The position numbers and the translations under genes were made by a program. A model generated the notes under the pieces. That model was not told the origin of the DNA. It worked only from the letters and a program-made list of their open reading frames with translations, and made no database searches. Positions 36,973 to 48,700 of a DNA stretch of 64,000 nucleotides are shown piece after piece. How positions within the stretch are numbered: the first letter of the stretch is position 1; each line of letters begins with the position of its first letter. Source of the DNA: SLJN01 sp964505385 (GTDB lineage Bacteria; Bacteroidota; Rhodothermia; Balneolales; Natronogracilivirgulaceae). The stretch is taken from positions 33,383-97,382 of the forward strand of contig CAZDIA010000008.1 of assembly GCA_964505385.1 (NCBI GenBank). Direction: 5' to 3'.

Positions 36973-39485
36973 TGGCGCGCAGAAAAAAAAGACGTTCCGA
37001 GCAAAAACCTGCATTGCCCAACGACTTCTGGGCTAATCTTCCAAAATCGAGACAGCATATCGTCTGTCTGCTTTTCCTGTTTATTCTGCCGGTATTAATG
37101 TTCCATGAGACAATTATCGGCGGCTATCAATATTTTGCTCACGATACTTTGCAGTGGCGGGCAGGAGCTGAATCAGCAATAGAATACCGTGAGTCAGAAA
37201 ATGAAGAGCCTCTGTGGGTTCCTAATATGTTCGCCGGAATGCCGGCTTACGTAGTCACCTATGCCAAAGCCGTTCCTCATTTGGATCAGTTAGTATTTAA
37301 TGCGCTCCGGCCTATTTTTCCCGCCGCCCCCTTCTGGATATTGCTCGGAGGGAGTTACCTGTTTCTTTGGCTGATGGGATTCCGGCCCCTTGTGGCCGCT
37401 TTGGGGAGCGTGCTTGTCGGTTTCACTACCTATATCCCCATAATCATCGGAGCGGGACATAACACCAAGTTCCTGACATACAGCTTTATTCCATGGATGC
37501 TTGCCGGTTACTGGATGATATCGCGCACCAACAGGATATGGCTGGCTTTTTTCCTGTTGACGATCGCTACAAATCTCGTGCTCAGATCAAATCATCCACA
37601 GGTACTCTATTTTTTCTTTTTTGTATTACTGATCTGGTGGATTTACGATCTGTCACAAGCCTGGCGAAATGGCGAACTGCCTCCATTCGTCAAAAAATCC
37701 GTGTTGATCGGCTCTGCCGGATTACTTGCCCTTGTTGCAAATGCTGATGAATACTGGACTACGTTTGAATATACCCCCTATAGTACCCGTGGTGGCTCGG
37801 AAATAACTGAAGAAGCCGACGCGGGCTCCGGCCTTGATCCGGATTACGCTTTTGCCTGGTCTCAGGGACCGGGTGAGTTGCTCACTTTAATTATTCCGGA
37901 ATCTTACGGTGGTGCTTCAGGAGAGGGCACTTATTGGGGGCCAAAGTCTTTTACCAGCGGACCACATTATTTCGGGGCTATCACCCTGCTTTTAATAGTG
38001 ATTGCCCTGTTTAATGTTCGGGCCAGGCTGATGTATGTTTTCGGTGCCTCTGCACTGTTAACCATTCTGTTTTCGCTTGGAAAACACCTGGAGTGGTTTA
38101 ACATGATTTTCTTCAACTACTTTCCTCTGTTCGATCGCTTTCGTGTGCCGGAGATGTGGCTAATGGTTTCAGTATTTTGTGCCGCAATTGTAGCGCTTTA
38201 CGGGTTGAATTGGCTCTATGAGCAATATGAAAACAACAAGCTTGATCTCAGTTCATTCTATGCCCCCGGCGGTATTGTTCTGGCCATTGCTCTGATTTTC
38301 GCTGTTGGCTCAGGTCAGATTCTGAGTTTTGAAAAAGAAGGTGAGCGTGAACAAATCGCTATGCAAATTGCTCAACAGCAACAAATGGATCCCCAGGACC
38401 CACAGGTGATGGAGCATGCTGAACGGGTTATTGCTGAACAATTTATACCGGCACGTGAAGAAAAAGCAGCTTCAGACAGCCGCCGATTCCTGATTTTTGT
38501 ACTGATCGGAGGCGGGCTTATTGCAGCCACACTTGCCGGAAAGCTGGCCGTAAGCTATGCCGCGGCCGGTATCCTGCTGCTTACCGCTGTTGATTTAATT
38601 CAGGTCGGAGAGCGCTACGCTGAAAAAGACGATCTGATTTCCGCTGATATTGAGCATACTCAAATTATCGAAGATCGCATGACCTCTGCTGATGAGTTTA
38701 TACGTGATAATGTATCATCTGATGAAGCATGGAGTTACAGGGGTTATCCACTTGCAAGCAATCCGTTTAACAATGCTGTACCCGCGTCATATCTCTATGA
38801 ATCATTGGGTGGCTATTCCGGTGCCAAACTTCAGAATTTTCAGGATCTGGTGGATCATGCAATTAATCAAGATCCGCAACGGGCACCCGTACCCATTTTA
38901 AGCATGATGAATGTGCGCTATGTTACAGCGCAACAACAGTTGCAGGATCCCGCATTCGAACTGGTTCATCAACAACAGGATGGCATTGTATTCGAAAATA
39001 CCGAGGTTCTTCCGCGTACCTTTTTCGTAGATGAGATAGAATATGCCGGCTCGCCACGTGAGGCTATGAACGCCATAAACCGGGACGGTTTCGATCCCTC
39101 TGAGCTCGCAATTCTTCAAACCGATAATGAGATAACTATCGATCCCGAGGCTCAGCCTGCTTCAGAAGTTACACGATTGGATAACCGCAATATCGAAGTG
39201 GATATTGAATCCGACGGTGACGCTTTTATGGTACTCAGCGAAGTTTATTACCCTGCCGGATGGAATGCCGAGCTCGACGGGGAACCCATAGATATCGAGC
39301 GAACCAACTTCCTGCTGCGTGGCTTTCAAATACCCGAAGGGTCCCATACTCTTACTCTGAGGCTGGAACCCGCGTCACACATTTGGGGAGGTCGGCTCTC
39401 CTGGATCTTCAACATATTTATATTGTTGATTGGCGGTGTAGCCGCCTACCAGGAGTGGAACAGACGTAAGCAGCAGGAAAATTAA
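36972..39485 (+). CDS. YfhO-like polytopic membrane protein
   Basis: This 837-residue inner-membrane protein starts with a basic segment (MARRKKRRSEQK) and has about 11-12 membrane segments plus a large soluble C-terminal beta-rich part (about 600-805) before the last membrane helix. The loop with FAHDTLQWRAGAESAIEYR and LWVPNMFAGMPAY near 45-85 and the GAGHNTKF block near 165 are typical of YfhO-type proteins. They share the GT-C-like architecture of glycosyl-donor-dependent transferases and, in Gram-positives, glycosylate teichoic acids. Here the acceptor is unknown, but a role in surface glycosylation is plausible. It is coupled to gatC. Confidence 0.8.
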   Translation: MARRKKRRSEQKPALPNDFWANLPKSRQHIVCLLFLFILPVLMFHETIIGGYQYFAHDTLQWRAGAESAIEYRESENEEPLWVPNMFAGMPAYVVTYAKAVPHLDQLVFNALRPIFPAAPFWILLGGSYLFLWLMGFRPLVAALGSVLVGFTTYIPIIIGAGHNTKFLTYSFIPWMLAGYWMISRTNRIWLAFFLLTIATNLVLRSNHPQVLYFFFFVLLIWWIYDLSQAWRNGELPPFVKKSVLIGSAGLLALVANADEYWTTFEYTPYSTRGGSEITEEADAGSGLDPDYAFAWSQGPGELLTLIIPESYGGASGEGTYWGPKSFTSGPHYFGAITLLLIVIALFNVRARLMYVFGASALLTILFSLGKHLEWFNMIFFNYFPLFDRFRVPEMWLMVSVFCAAIVALYGLNWLYEQYENNKLDLSSFYAPGGIVLAIALIFAVGSGQILSFEKEGEREQIAMQIAQQQQMDPQDPQVMEHAERVIAEQFIPAREEKAASDSRRFLIFVLIGGGLIAATLAGKLAVSYAAAGILLLTAVDLIQVGERYAEKDDLISADIEHTQIIEDRMTSADEFIRDNVSSDEAWSYRGYPLASNPFNNAVPASYLYESLGGYSGAKLQNFQDLVDHAINQDPQRAPVPILSMMNVRYVTAQQQLQDPAFELVHQQQDGIVFENTEVLPRTFFVDEIEYAGSPREAMNAINRDGFDPSELAILQTDNEITIDPEAQPASEVTRLDNRNIEVDIESDGDAFMVLSEVYYPAGWNAELDGEPIDIERTNFLLRGFQIPEGSHTLTLRLEPASHIWGGRLSWIFNIFILLIGGVAAYQEWNRRKQQEN

Positions 39486-39549
39486 AATCCAAATCATAGA
39501 TTGATTGGGATGGTATGCGATAGCATTTTGCATCCCATACCGTTTGTCA

Positions 39550-39675
39550 GGAATTTTTCGCACCTGCAGGAAGTTTCACCACCACGGTGACACCACGGAC
39601 ACAAAGAAAGAATCATTTTTAATAAAACGTAGTGCTATTTGCGCCTTCTTTGTACCCTTTGCGGTTAGAAAAATT
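39550..39675 (+). repeat. CCACGGACACAAAG-type repeat, copy 1
   Basis: This stretch of about 125 bases runs from GGAATTTTTCGCACCTGCAGG through CACCACGG, CCACGGACACAAAGAAAG and a central AATCATTTTTAATAAAAC to CCTTCTTTGTACCCTTTGCGG. It is matched in reverse complement by 42562-42695. The GGACACAAAGAA / TTCTTTGTACCC parts are inverted, so the RNA could fold into a long hairpin. Confidence 0.75.
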
Positions 39676-39699
39676 CGATTCGAACTCAGGTTATCAATT

Positions 39700-42303
39700 T
39701 CACTTGACTACAAGATTTACAATCTTTCCGGGAACAAATATTTCTTTAACCAGTTGCCCCTCATCGATATATTTACTTACTGATTGCTGCTTTTTAGCCT
39801 CACTCAATACATATTCTTTGTCTTCAGCATTTTCAGCAGGAACTTCAATCTGCCCACGAACCTTGCCGTTTACTTGTACCGCATAGACTTTTGTATCGGT
39901 CTGAAGCCATTTTTCGTCATATTCCGGCCAGCTTTCATAAGCCAGAGTACTGCTCTCACCAAGTTTTTGCCAAAGCTCTTCTGAAATGTGAGGAGCATAA
40001 GGTGACAGTAACAATACAAATGTTTTTAATACGGATACAGGCCGATCTTCCCATTTCAAAGCTTCATTATTAAAAACCATAAGCGCAGAAATGGCCGTAT
40101 TAAAACGCAATCCCTCAATATCTTCAGTAACTTTTTTTATTGTTTGATGCAGCAGGCGCATCTGATCCTTCGAAGGTTCGACATCCTTAACCTCGGAATT
40201 CAAATCCCCGCTTTGTTCATCAATAAACATGTTCCAAACCCTGCGCAGAAACCGGTATACGCCTTCTACACCCTGCATACTCCAGGGTTTTACCTGCTCC
40301 AGGGGTCCCATAAACATCTCATAAAGGCGCAGCGAGTCGGCTCCGTATTTTTGGATGATGTCATCAGGGTTAATAACATTACCACGGGATTTCGACATTT
40401 TGTGAGATCTGGCTTCCACCGTAACCTCGGTGCCTTTGATCACAAAATCGTTGCCCTTTTTCTCGACCTGCTCTTCAGTCAGGCTTTCCTTTTCAAATTC
40501 GTCCGAATCCGACACTTGTTCAACCGGTACATACTGACCATTCTTTTTAAAAGCGTTGAACTCCATTTCCCCCAGGATCATCCCCTGATTGACCAATCGT
40601 TGAAAAGGCTCATTGGTGCTCACAACACCGATATCATAAAGTACCTTATGCCAGAACCTTGCATATAACAAATGCAACACCGCATGTTCCGCGCCTCCGA
40701 CATATAAATCCACCGGCATCCATGTTTTCTCCAACTCCGGATCTACCGGTGCTTTATCATACTGAGGGCTGATATACCGGAGATAGTACCAGCATGACCC
40801 GGCCCACTGAGGCATGGTATTGGTTTCGCGTTTAGCAGGTTTGCCTGTTTCAGGATCGGTTGTGTTTACCCACTCCTCAATATTAGCAAGGGGAGATTCA
40901 CCGGTTCCGCTTGGTTTGTAAGTGTCCACCTCCGGAAGGAGCACCGGTAACTCTTCTTCAGGCACAGGCTTGGGCTCTCCATCCACATGAATTATCGGTA
41001 TGGGTTCACCCCAGTAACGCTGACGTGAAAAAAGCCAGTCGCGAAGTTTATAGGTAATACTGTATTTTCCGAATCCCTTTTCCTGCAACCAATCGGTTAT
41101 GCGTTTTTTTGCTTCATCGACCGGCAACCCATTGATAGAAACCTCATCATTGGCAGAGTTGACCACTTCACCTTCTTCGGTGTCGGTATATGCTCCTTTT
41201 TCAATATCTCCGCCCTTGACCACCTCTACGATGGGCAGATTAAAATCCATGGCAAACTCCCAGTCACGTTCATCATGCCCCGGCACAGCCATAATAGCGC
41301 CGGTACCGTAACCTGTAAGCACATAATCGGCAATCCAAACCGGGATTTGCTTCTTGGTACCCGGGTTATACGCATATCCTCCGGTGAACACTCCCGTCTT
41401 ACTTTTGCTCAACTCGGTACGATCCAGTTCTGACTTTCGGGCAGCCTGTTCTTTGTAATCTTCTACTTTTTGCCTGTTTTCATCTGTGGTGATTTTATCC
41501 ACCAACTCATGTTCCGGAGCAAGTACCATGTAGGTTGCACCAAACAGAGTATCCGGCCGGGTTGTAAATACGTCAATATACTCGTCATACCCTTCTACAG
41601 GAAAGCTGATCTCAGCGCCTTCCGACTTCCCAATCCAGTTTCGCTGCATATCTTTGATTGACTCCGGCCAATCCAGATCATCGAGATCCTTTAAAAGTCG
41701 TTCAGCATATTCTGTAATTTTTAACATCCACTGCCGCATAGGCTTGCGGATTACCGGATAACCACCGACTTCACTCTTACCGTCAATAACTTCTTCATTG
41801 GCGAGAACGGTACCCAAATCGGGGCACCAATTCACCGGCACATCTGCCTGGTAAGCCAATCCCTGCTTGAATAACTGCAAAAAGATCCACTGCGTCCATT
41901 TATAATATTCCGGGTCGGTAGTATCCACTTCACGATCCCAGTCGTAGCTGAAGCCGATAGCCTGCAGCTGTCGGCGAAAATGATCAATATTAGCTTTTGT
42001 AGTAGTTCGGGGGTGGGTTCCGGTTTTTACCGCATATTGTTCGGCGGGCAGACCGAACGCGTCCCACCCGATAGGATGCAAGACGTTATATCCATTCATC
42101 CGCTTGTAGCGTGCAATGATATCGGTAGCGGTGTATCCCTCCGGGTGGCCGACATGCAAACCGCTACTGCTTGGATATGGAAACATATCCAGCACATAAT
42201 ATTTTGGCCGGTTAGTGTCTGCCGCATCCGTGTTAAATACTTTATTTTCTATCCAGTGTTTTTGCCACTTTTTTTCGATTTCAGCCGGTTTATATTCGCT
42301 CAT
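39700..42303 (-). CDS. leuS: Leucyl-tRNA synthetase
   Basis: This 867-residue class I synthetase charges tRNA(Leu). The HIGH-type signature is in SSSGLHVGHPEGYTATDI near residue 46 (HVGH), the editing domain has TTRPDTLFGATYMVLAPEH near 240 (two blocks) and GTGAIMAVPGHDERDWEFA near 330, and the KMSKS loop is HKMSKSRGNV near 655. The C-terminal part has the anticodon-binding helices and the small KVRGQIEVP domain. Length and order are those of bacterial LeuRS. It is a single-gene unit flanked on both sides by inverted copies of the CCACGGACACAAAG repeat. Confidence 0.97.
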   Translation of the reverse strand: MSEYKPAEIEKKWQKHWIENKVFNTDAADTNRPKYYVLDMFPYPSSSGLHVGHPEGYTATDIIARYKRMNGYNVLHPIGWDAFGLPAEQYAVKTGTHPRTTTKANIDHFRRQLQAIGFSYDWDREVDTTDPEYYKWTQWIFLQLFKQGLAYQADVPVNWCPDLGTVLANEEVIDGKSEVGGYPVIRKPMRQWMLKITEYAERLLKDLDDLDWPESIKDMQRNWIGKSEGAEISFPVEGYDEYIDVFTTRPDTLFGATYMVLAPEHELVDKITTDENRQKVEDYKEQAARKSELDRTELSKSKTGVFTGGYAYNPGTKKQIPVWIADYVLTGYGTGAIMAVPGHDERDWEFAMDFNLPIVEVVKGGDIEKGAYTDTEEGEVVNSANDEVSINGLPVDEAKKRITDWLQEKGFGKYSITYKLRDWLFSRQRYWGEPIPIIHVDGEPKPVPEEELPVLLPEVDTYKPSGTGESPLANIEEWVNTTDPETGKPAKRETNTMPQWAGSCWYYLRYISPQYDKAPVDPELEKTWMPVDLYVGGAEHAVLHLLYARFWHKVLYDIGVVSTNEPFQRLVNQGMILGEMEFNAFKKNGQYVPVEQVSDSDEFEKESLTEEQVEKKGNDFVIKGTEVTVEARSHKMSKSRGNVINPDDIIQKYGADSLRLYEMFMGPLEQVKPWSMQGVEGVYRFLRRVWNMFIDEQSGDLNSEVKDVEPSKDQMRLLHQTIKKVTEDIEGLRFNTAISALMVFNNEALKWEDRPVSVLKTFVLLLSPYAPHISEELWQKLGESSTLAYESWPEYDEKWLQTDTKVYAVQVNGKVRGQIEVPAENAEDKEYVLSEAKKQQSVSKYIDEGQLVKEIFVPGKIVNLVVK

Positions 42304-42788
42304 TCCAGTTTTTCGGAACCTTTTTTATAGTTGATTAAATATTGTCATTAAGTCTGCAAAGATAAGGTAAATACAGCATAGCTGCATTTGCAGATTGATA
42401 ATTTATATCAGTAGAATAGTGCAGGCAAATTCTGAAATCCAGGCGTTCTTACTGATAACCTTAGTTCGATTTTAATCACCAGATTTTTGTAATTATCTGC
42501 GCATAAGTATATACTATGATTGCTTATGCCAATATGTCTGCTTTTTTTTTATTTTGTTGAAACTTTTTTAAACCATAACGGACACAAAGAAGGCACAACG
42601 AGCACTATGTTTTATTAAAAATGATTCTTTCTTTTTGTCCGTGGCGTCTCCGTTGTGCTCGTGGTGGTGAAATTTCCTGCAGGTACGAAAAATTCCCGGC
42701 CTACGGTAGGCTACAAGTGCAATAAGTAAAATCTTGACAATTACTTAAATCCAGAATAATTAAAAAATCAATCGAACTCAGGTTGATA
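42304..42788. other. Intergenic region between leuS and sprA
   Basis: This 485-base stretch holds the leuS upstream region (AT-rich, no clear T-box or leader peptide seen), the repeat copy 2 (42562-42695) and the sprA 3' motif (42767-42786). It contains no ORF or RNA gene. Confidence 0.5.
42562..42695 (-). repeat. CCACGGACACAAAG-type repeat, copy 2 (inverted)
   Basis: The reverse complement of this stretch follows copy 1 (39550-39675) closely, including CACCTGCAGGAA-like, CCACGGACA and AAAGAAAGAATCATTTTTAA parts (in blocks). ACGGACACAAAGAA and TTCTTTTTGTCCGT inside it form a 14-bp stem with one mismatch. Confidence 0.75.
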
Positions 42789-42790
42789 TT
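42765..42790 (-). terminator. Possible terminator and shared 3' motif of sprA
   Basis: On the minus strand ATCAA pairs weakly with TTGAT around CCTGAGTTCGA and is followed by six T, just after the sprA stop. The 13-base AACCTGAGTTCGA also follows the leuS stop (39680-39692). Confidence 0.4.
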
Positions 42791-45700
42791 AATTTGATCT
42801 GATATTGACTACTACGTTAAACCGGAAATCCTGATCCGTTCTGGGGAATACATTACTTGATTCAGGCAACAGCCGGTTATAGGTATACTCAAAGTTTACA
42901 GTAATGGTCTGGGAAAACTGATATCCTATGGAAGGCTGAATATTGATTCGCGTGTCTCCCTGCCGCTCTGGATCAGGCGGTGTGTGAGCACCGGGGTCTC
43001 TGTCAATTTCATCAAGTGGTTCTCCCAGTACGCCCTCAAGATCCTGATTCAGACGGTAGGTAAAGGTCATGTCTTCGAAATAGCTAAAACTTAATCCGAG
43101 ATCAATCTGATTTTCGAAACGGCGCAAGAACGGCAGGGTAAACCCGCTTTGACTGAAATTCGCCGAAAGCCTGATACCACGTGATACCTGCTCCCTCACA
43201 TTGTTGTTTGAGAAGCTAAGGCTAACAGATTCACTGTGCTCATAATCAATGTTGGTTCGTAATCCGCTGGTCCAGTTAAGGCTAAGACCCACTAACGGAG
43301 AGAATCTTCGTTCCAGATTAAGAGAACTGGGATCATAATCCGACCGGAAGGTGTTAACGCTTATATTGCCAATGTTTCTTGATACTTCTTCTCCGGCATC
43401 CTGATGTAATCTCCAACCCATTTGCAGCCGTCCGTTATAGGAATGATTTATGGATGCTGAAGATAAATAATCCTGAATAAACGGAATATGATTTTCAAGT
43501 CCGGACCAGTTAAGATTCCAGTTCGGCATAGGAAAAGCGATATAATCCAAACGCCCGAGTCTGGCTCCGCTGAACATCATGTAGGCATCCCGGAAATCAT
43601 CATTTAGCCCTCCCGATCGCAATATCGCTTCACCGGGTTCAGGCTGATTGATCTCCCCGTTTTCCAAATCACGAAAGGCGCGGGAGAGCTGACTTCTGAA
43701 TAATTCTTCATATCCTGGCCCAAATGCCCATATACTTGAGGATACATTACCGGATTCATCAAATTCAGTAGAAATATCATCAACCGTTACCGTATGATTT
43801 TCGGTGATTGTTTCATCCCAGGTAGTACCCCAATCAAGGTCCACGCGAATGTTTTCGAAAGGTTGGATTCCGGAACGGACAGAGAGGTCGTCCGTAGTGG
43901 TGCGCCGTTCTTCAAAATCAATAATTTGATCCGGATCATCCGGGCGGGCCATCTGTGTGATAGGTATCTCATGCGTAAATCCCATGCGATAGGCTAAAGG
44001 TGGAGAGAATTCGGCATCGGTTTCATCATTAAACATATGATAAATCCTGGTACCTCCGGTGTAGCCGGGCCTTACCGAGTTAACCGAAGTGCTGTAACTC
44101 ACATTGATGTCTCTCAAACTAAACAGACTTAATAAAACCCGACGGCCGATTTGCAGTATAGTTTCGCCCGGTTCTCTTTCAGGCATTTCAGCTTCCAGCG
44201 CTTCAAGCTCTTCCTCGTCATCGGTTTCCTCCATCTCCTCTCTGATGCGATCACGCTCATCCCTTCGCTGTTGACGATCGGCCTGAGCTGCATCACTGGC
44301 ATCCTGCAAGCTTTCATAATACGGAATACGCTCAAACAGATTCTGAGTCCGAATTACCGGATCATGATCAAGAGTAATGCTGTTACTTATATCAGCGCCG
44401 AGTCCGGAGCCTTCCGGCCGGTTCTCCCAGCTGAATGATCCGCGGTAGGACGCATCATATTGAAACCAATCCATGTAGCGGATGTTATCGATATTCGGGC
44501 TCCAATTAGCGCTGTAACTCTCATCATAATCGGAACGCCTCGGAGAAATATCATCATCAAAAAGAATATCCTCGAAAACTTCAAAGGATGAACGTGTTCG
44601 AAAAATATCAATATCTTCAAAGTCCTCAACGGCAATGCTTGCCAGGTCGAGTGATGAACTACTACTGAATTGTGTGGTAAGGGTTCTTGTAAGGCTGTAA
44701 TTAAATCCAAAATCGGTAGATAATCGAAATGAGTGTGATTGCTCTACATCGAAGGGGTCTTCGCCTTCAAAATGTCGTTGCTGTCGTTCGGAATAATCTC
44801 TTCTGAGGCTGGCGCCGGCATTAAACGAGCTGGGAAGATATGCAAAACCCACATCCGAAAACATGCCAAAAATCGGCCATCCTTCAAACATTGAAAACGG
44901 GTGGAGCCGGTTGATTTCCGGTATACTTAAATCATAATCTCCGGAAAACTGGTAATTCCAGCTGTCATTAAAGAGATGGCGGTCGCTTCGGGCTTCATCG
45001 ATATTATACCGGTACGACAGGCGAATATTGTCCAGTGTATATTGCAATACAGGTGACTGAGAATTACTCTTAGAGATACCCGATAAGCCAATTGAATAGC
45101 TGTTTTCAACCGTTCTTATCTGATCAAGCATAGAGTCAATTTCTTCATCCTGCTCATCTTCGGGTAAATCACTCGCCCTGACGGCATCTTCAAAATCTGA
45201 AAACCGGATATCACCTTCCTGCGGCAAATACCGTGGTGTGACGGTTCGCCGTGTTCCGGACAGTGATAGAGGAATGTTCCAGCCATAACGTTCCGGCAGG
45301 AAGCGATGTAAATTCATATCAGAGGAGAGTCGGTACGAAGTCATATCGCTGGTGCGTCTATCACCCAAGCCGGAGTCAAGTGCACCAAAACCGTCGGTTT
45401 CTTGATTATACCGGGCATTAACCGTGGCAAAGTCCGCCATATCGATCCTTGCGCTTACATTTGCAGCCCATCCATCATCATCATCAAAGCCGGATACCCG
45501 TAATTCGTTAACCCATAATTCGGCATCAAGAGAAGGAACGCCTCTGCCGGTTTCTTCACCATGCGGATTGCGCACTCCTATAGCAACTTCATTTACTCCA
45601 ACCAGTGAAGGATTCCCTTTTATGGCAATCTCTGCACCGGGTGCAGCATCTTCAAGCAGATCATCCCTCAAATAGAGTTCACTCTCATCGAAATCATCCA

Positions 45701-48700
45701 AATCACGGGCTTGCTTTAAGGCATTCAGTGATGAAAGTACAATGTTGACATTATTGGAATCGGGCATCCAAACGCGCTCGGCTTCTTCTTGTTCCGTGGC
45801 ACTGTCAAGACTTTCTCCATCCTCACCTCTAACCCGTTGAAACTGATAATCCGGATCAGTGGGGCTGACCGGCTGTCGATATTCGTAATAATCATTTTCC
45901 AGATCATTACCGAACCGAAGTACTAACTGTACATCTTCCCGATCCTCATAACCTTCGCCGTGCACAAACATTCTTAAGTTACTGTAATTCAGTAAGTCAA
46001 GTGCATCACTGTAGCTGCGGCGAATAAAACGGATATCACCGGATTGTAAATTTTCCACATTTAGTTGGAGCGACTGCTCATTACCTCTTGTCTGCTCCTG
46101 AGAGGTACGATCACGAGGGCGAATCGCACCTATAGGTGAACGATAAGGTATTGGCTGCCGGTTGGCATTCTCTTCAATATTTATCGTGGTGATTTGAAAA
46201 TCGGTATCATCAAAATCCAGTTCATTCAAATCCGGCTCGATCTGCCACTGATTACCCACAAGCTCCATACTTGCAAACCGCATCGTAAACGGTTCGCTAT
46301 AACCGCTCATCCACATTCTGATGTGGCTTACCCGCTCCAGGTCATCGATATTACCAACCCTTCTTTCGTATTCATCAAGCGGTATACGTACAAGATACCA
46401 TCTGTCAGTAGGAGTCGGGCCATCAACTTTATCAACAATATTGCTCTCACCAATGCTCAGTGAAGTAGAATCGGCCGGATTAAAGTTTATCTGATATTGA
46501 AAGTGTGAATCATCGGTGTTCAGCCGGGCTGAGTTTAGAAGACCTTCGGTATTGGGGCGATTGGTAACAGGGCGTCTGTCTCCGGCTGACAGCGCGTTGC
46601 CTTCATAATATCCATTCATGCGGTGAAATCGTTCGGGCAAAGGTTTGTCAGAAACGGCTGCTTCCTCAAAATATACGAAATTGTCGTTGGATGGGTCCTG
46701 CTGGATCCGTTCAAGCATCTCAGGGTCATCTTCATAAACCTCTTCCATGCGATCAAGAAAATCAGCAAACAGATTCTGTTCACTGAACTCTCCATCTCCT
46801 GAAGTTGCTCCATCCAAACCCACATTGTCAATATCGATAGTTTCTGTTGTAAACTGACCGGTAAAATCTCTCTGGCGTACTACGTAAGAGCGGCCTTGCG
46901 GGCCAACTTCCACATTATTTCTGTCCATTGCTCGTGCGAGGCCATCCTCAGAGTTAATAATTCCCGATGCCATCACATCTTCATTAACAGAGCCGAGATC
47001 GATATATATATTGCCGTCGTAGTTTTCAAGGTCCATGCCGGAGCCTTCCCTGCCTTCCGGAAGAACCGGCTGCACCCAAAACTCCAGAAATTCGATGTTA
47101 TCCCTGCGTAAATTATCCTGGCCGCTGGCGAGAGTTGTAGTCATTCCACCCCACATATCTTCGCGGCGATTTTCCAGTAAATCCCTTAAATCATGGTTAT
47201 AGTTATATGGCCCCCGCTCGTGCGGATTATAGTAGACATCCAAAGTTTCCAGGCGGTCTTCGCCGCGTTCCACATCTCTGTTAGGGAATACGTCGTGTAC
47301 CGAAACCGGCCGGGTTTCGGGATAGTCAGCAGGGTTCACTCCGGTAAGCCGTTCAGTAGCCCGCGGTACGGTGTACCAGGAGAATTGGGCGCGCATGTCA
47401 GAGCGTTCACCATGAGCATCCAGCCCGGACTCAGGATTATCAACATCCTGATCATAACCCGGAATCCCGAGCGGCGCTGCGGCCAGATTCCACCGTCCGG
47501 CACGTGAAATATCTATGTTTCTCCTTGATCCTTCAAAGTGGTCAATATATGATATACCTCTTTCTTCATCCGGAAACAACTCACCATCATCTATGGCTCT
47601 TTGAACAGCAGGCGGCTGCGATACTCCGGGCCGAAGTTGGGCAAACTCACCACTAACAGAAATACGTGACTCTTCGCGCGTTGAGAGAATCGGCAACCAG
47701 TCTAATGCGCGGGTTATCCAGGGAGCTTCAAATTCAGCATCACCGTCAAAACCGATAACTGAACTGCTGATTGGTTCATCTCCAACCATCAACTTATCTT
47801 GATTGGGCCGTTCACTCAAAGCGAAATATATACCTCCCAATTGAATGTTTTCGGATACATCATAATCGGCGCGCAAACCGGCAAAAGTTGTTTGCTGAAT
47901 CTGAACAGCCTGCTGATTTTCATAATCGATTTCAATATCCTGGCCGGGCTCCAGATATCGTTCATTGGTGATGATGATGTTACCAACCGAGTAATCAACC
48001 TCGTAGTCTGTGCCCTCAGTAAGCTCTACTCCGTCGGCACTCACTGATACAGAACCTTCGACAAGCGCATAGCCAAGATTATAGCTTTCCTGCACTCCAC
48101 CACGAGTAGTTCCCAGAATTCGATAGTTATTATCCCGGGATCGATTACGTGCATTACTGACCGATTCCTCATATAATTCAGGGAAAGCATACCGATCTAT
48201 CGCTTCTTCTACCTCAGCCGCCGGCAGGTCGCTTTCCTCATATAATTCCTTTATACGCTCGCCGAAAGGCTCCAGATAAGGGAATATGATGCGGCCGTTT
48301 TGCGCATCCAGAGTACCGGTTCCAAAGTCCAATTCATTGTTAGGGCCCGGTTCTCCTTCACTGTTTACGCGGTCTAAACCAAGGTCTCTGAGCAATCTGT
48401 TTCCCAGGCTTGGCAGGTTTGTCTGATCAGTATTGCCACCGGTATAGTATAAATCTATGTCGATATCATCAGGCCTGAGATCTGTAGCATTAAGCGAATA
48501 GACATTGCGCATCATTAAGTCCCAGGCATCGCTTGAGGTGCTTAAGTTTGATGGTCGCAGTAACTTAAGAAAAATACGATCACTTCCGCCTTCATTTACA
48601 TCGCCAACATTTATAATTTCGCCATCACTGCGGTGAGCAAATGAAACAGCTACGGCCTGCCGGTCTGATATACTGCGCTCCAATGAGATATAGCCGCGTG

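Noticed and set aside
39675..39695. TTCGATTCGAACTCAGG looked like a tRNA T-arm.
   Set aside because: No acceptor, D or anticodon arms can be drawn around it; it is the motif shared by the leuS and sprA 3' ends.
42304..42540. A T-box or leader peptide for leuS.
   Set aside because: I could not find the T-box sequence, a specifier loop or a run of leucine codons upstream of leuS.
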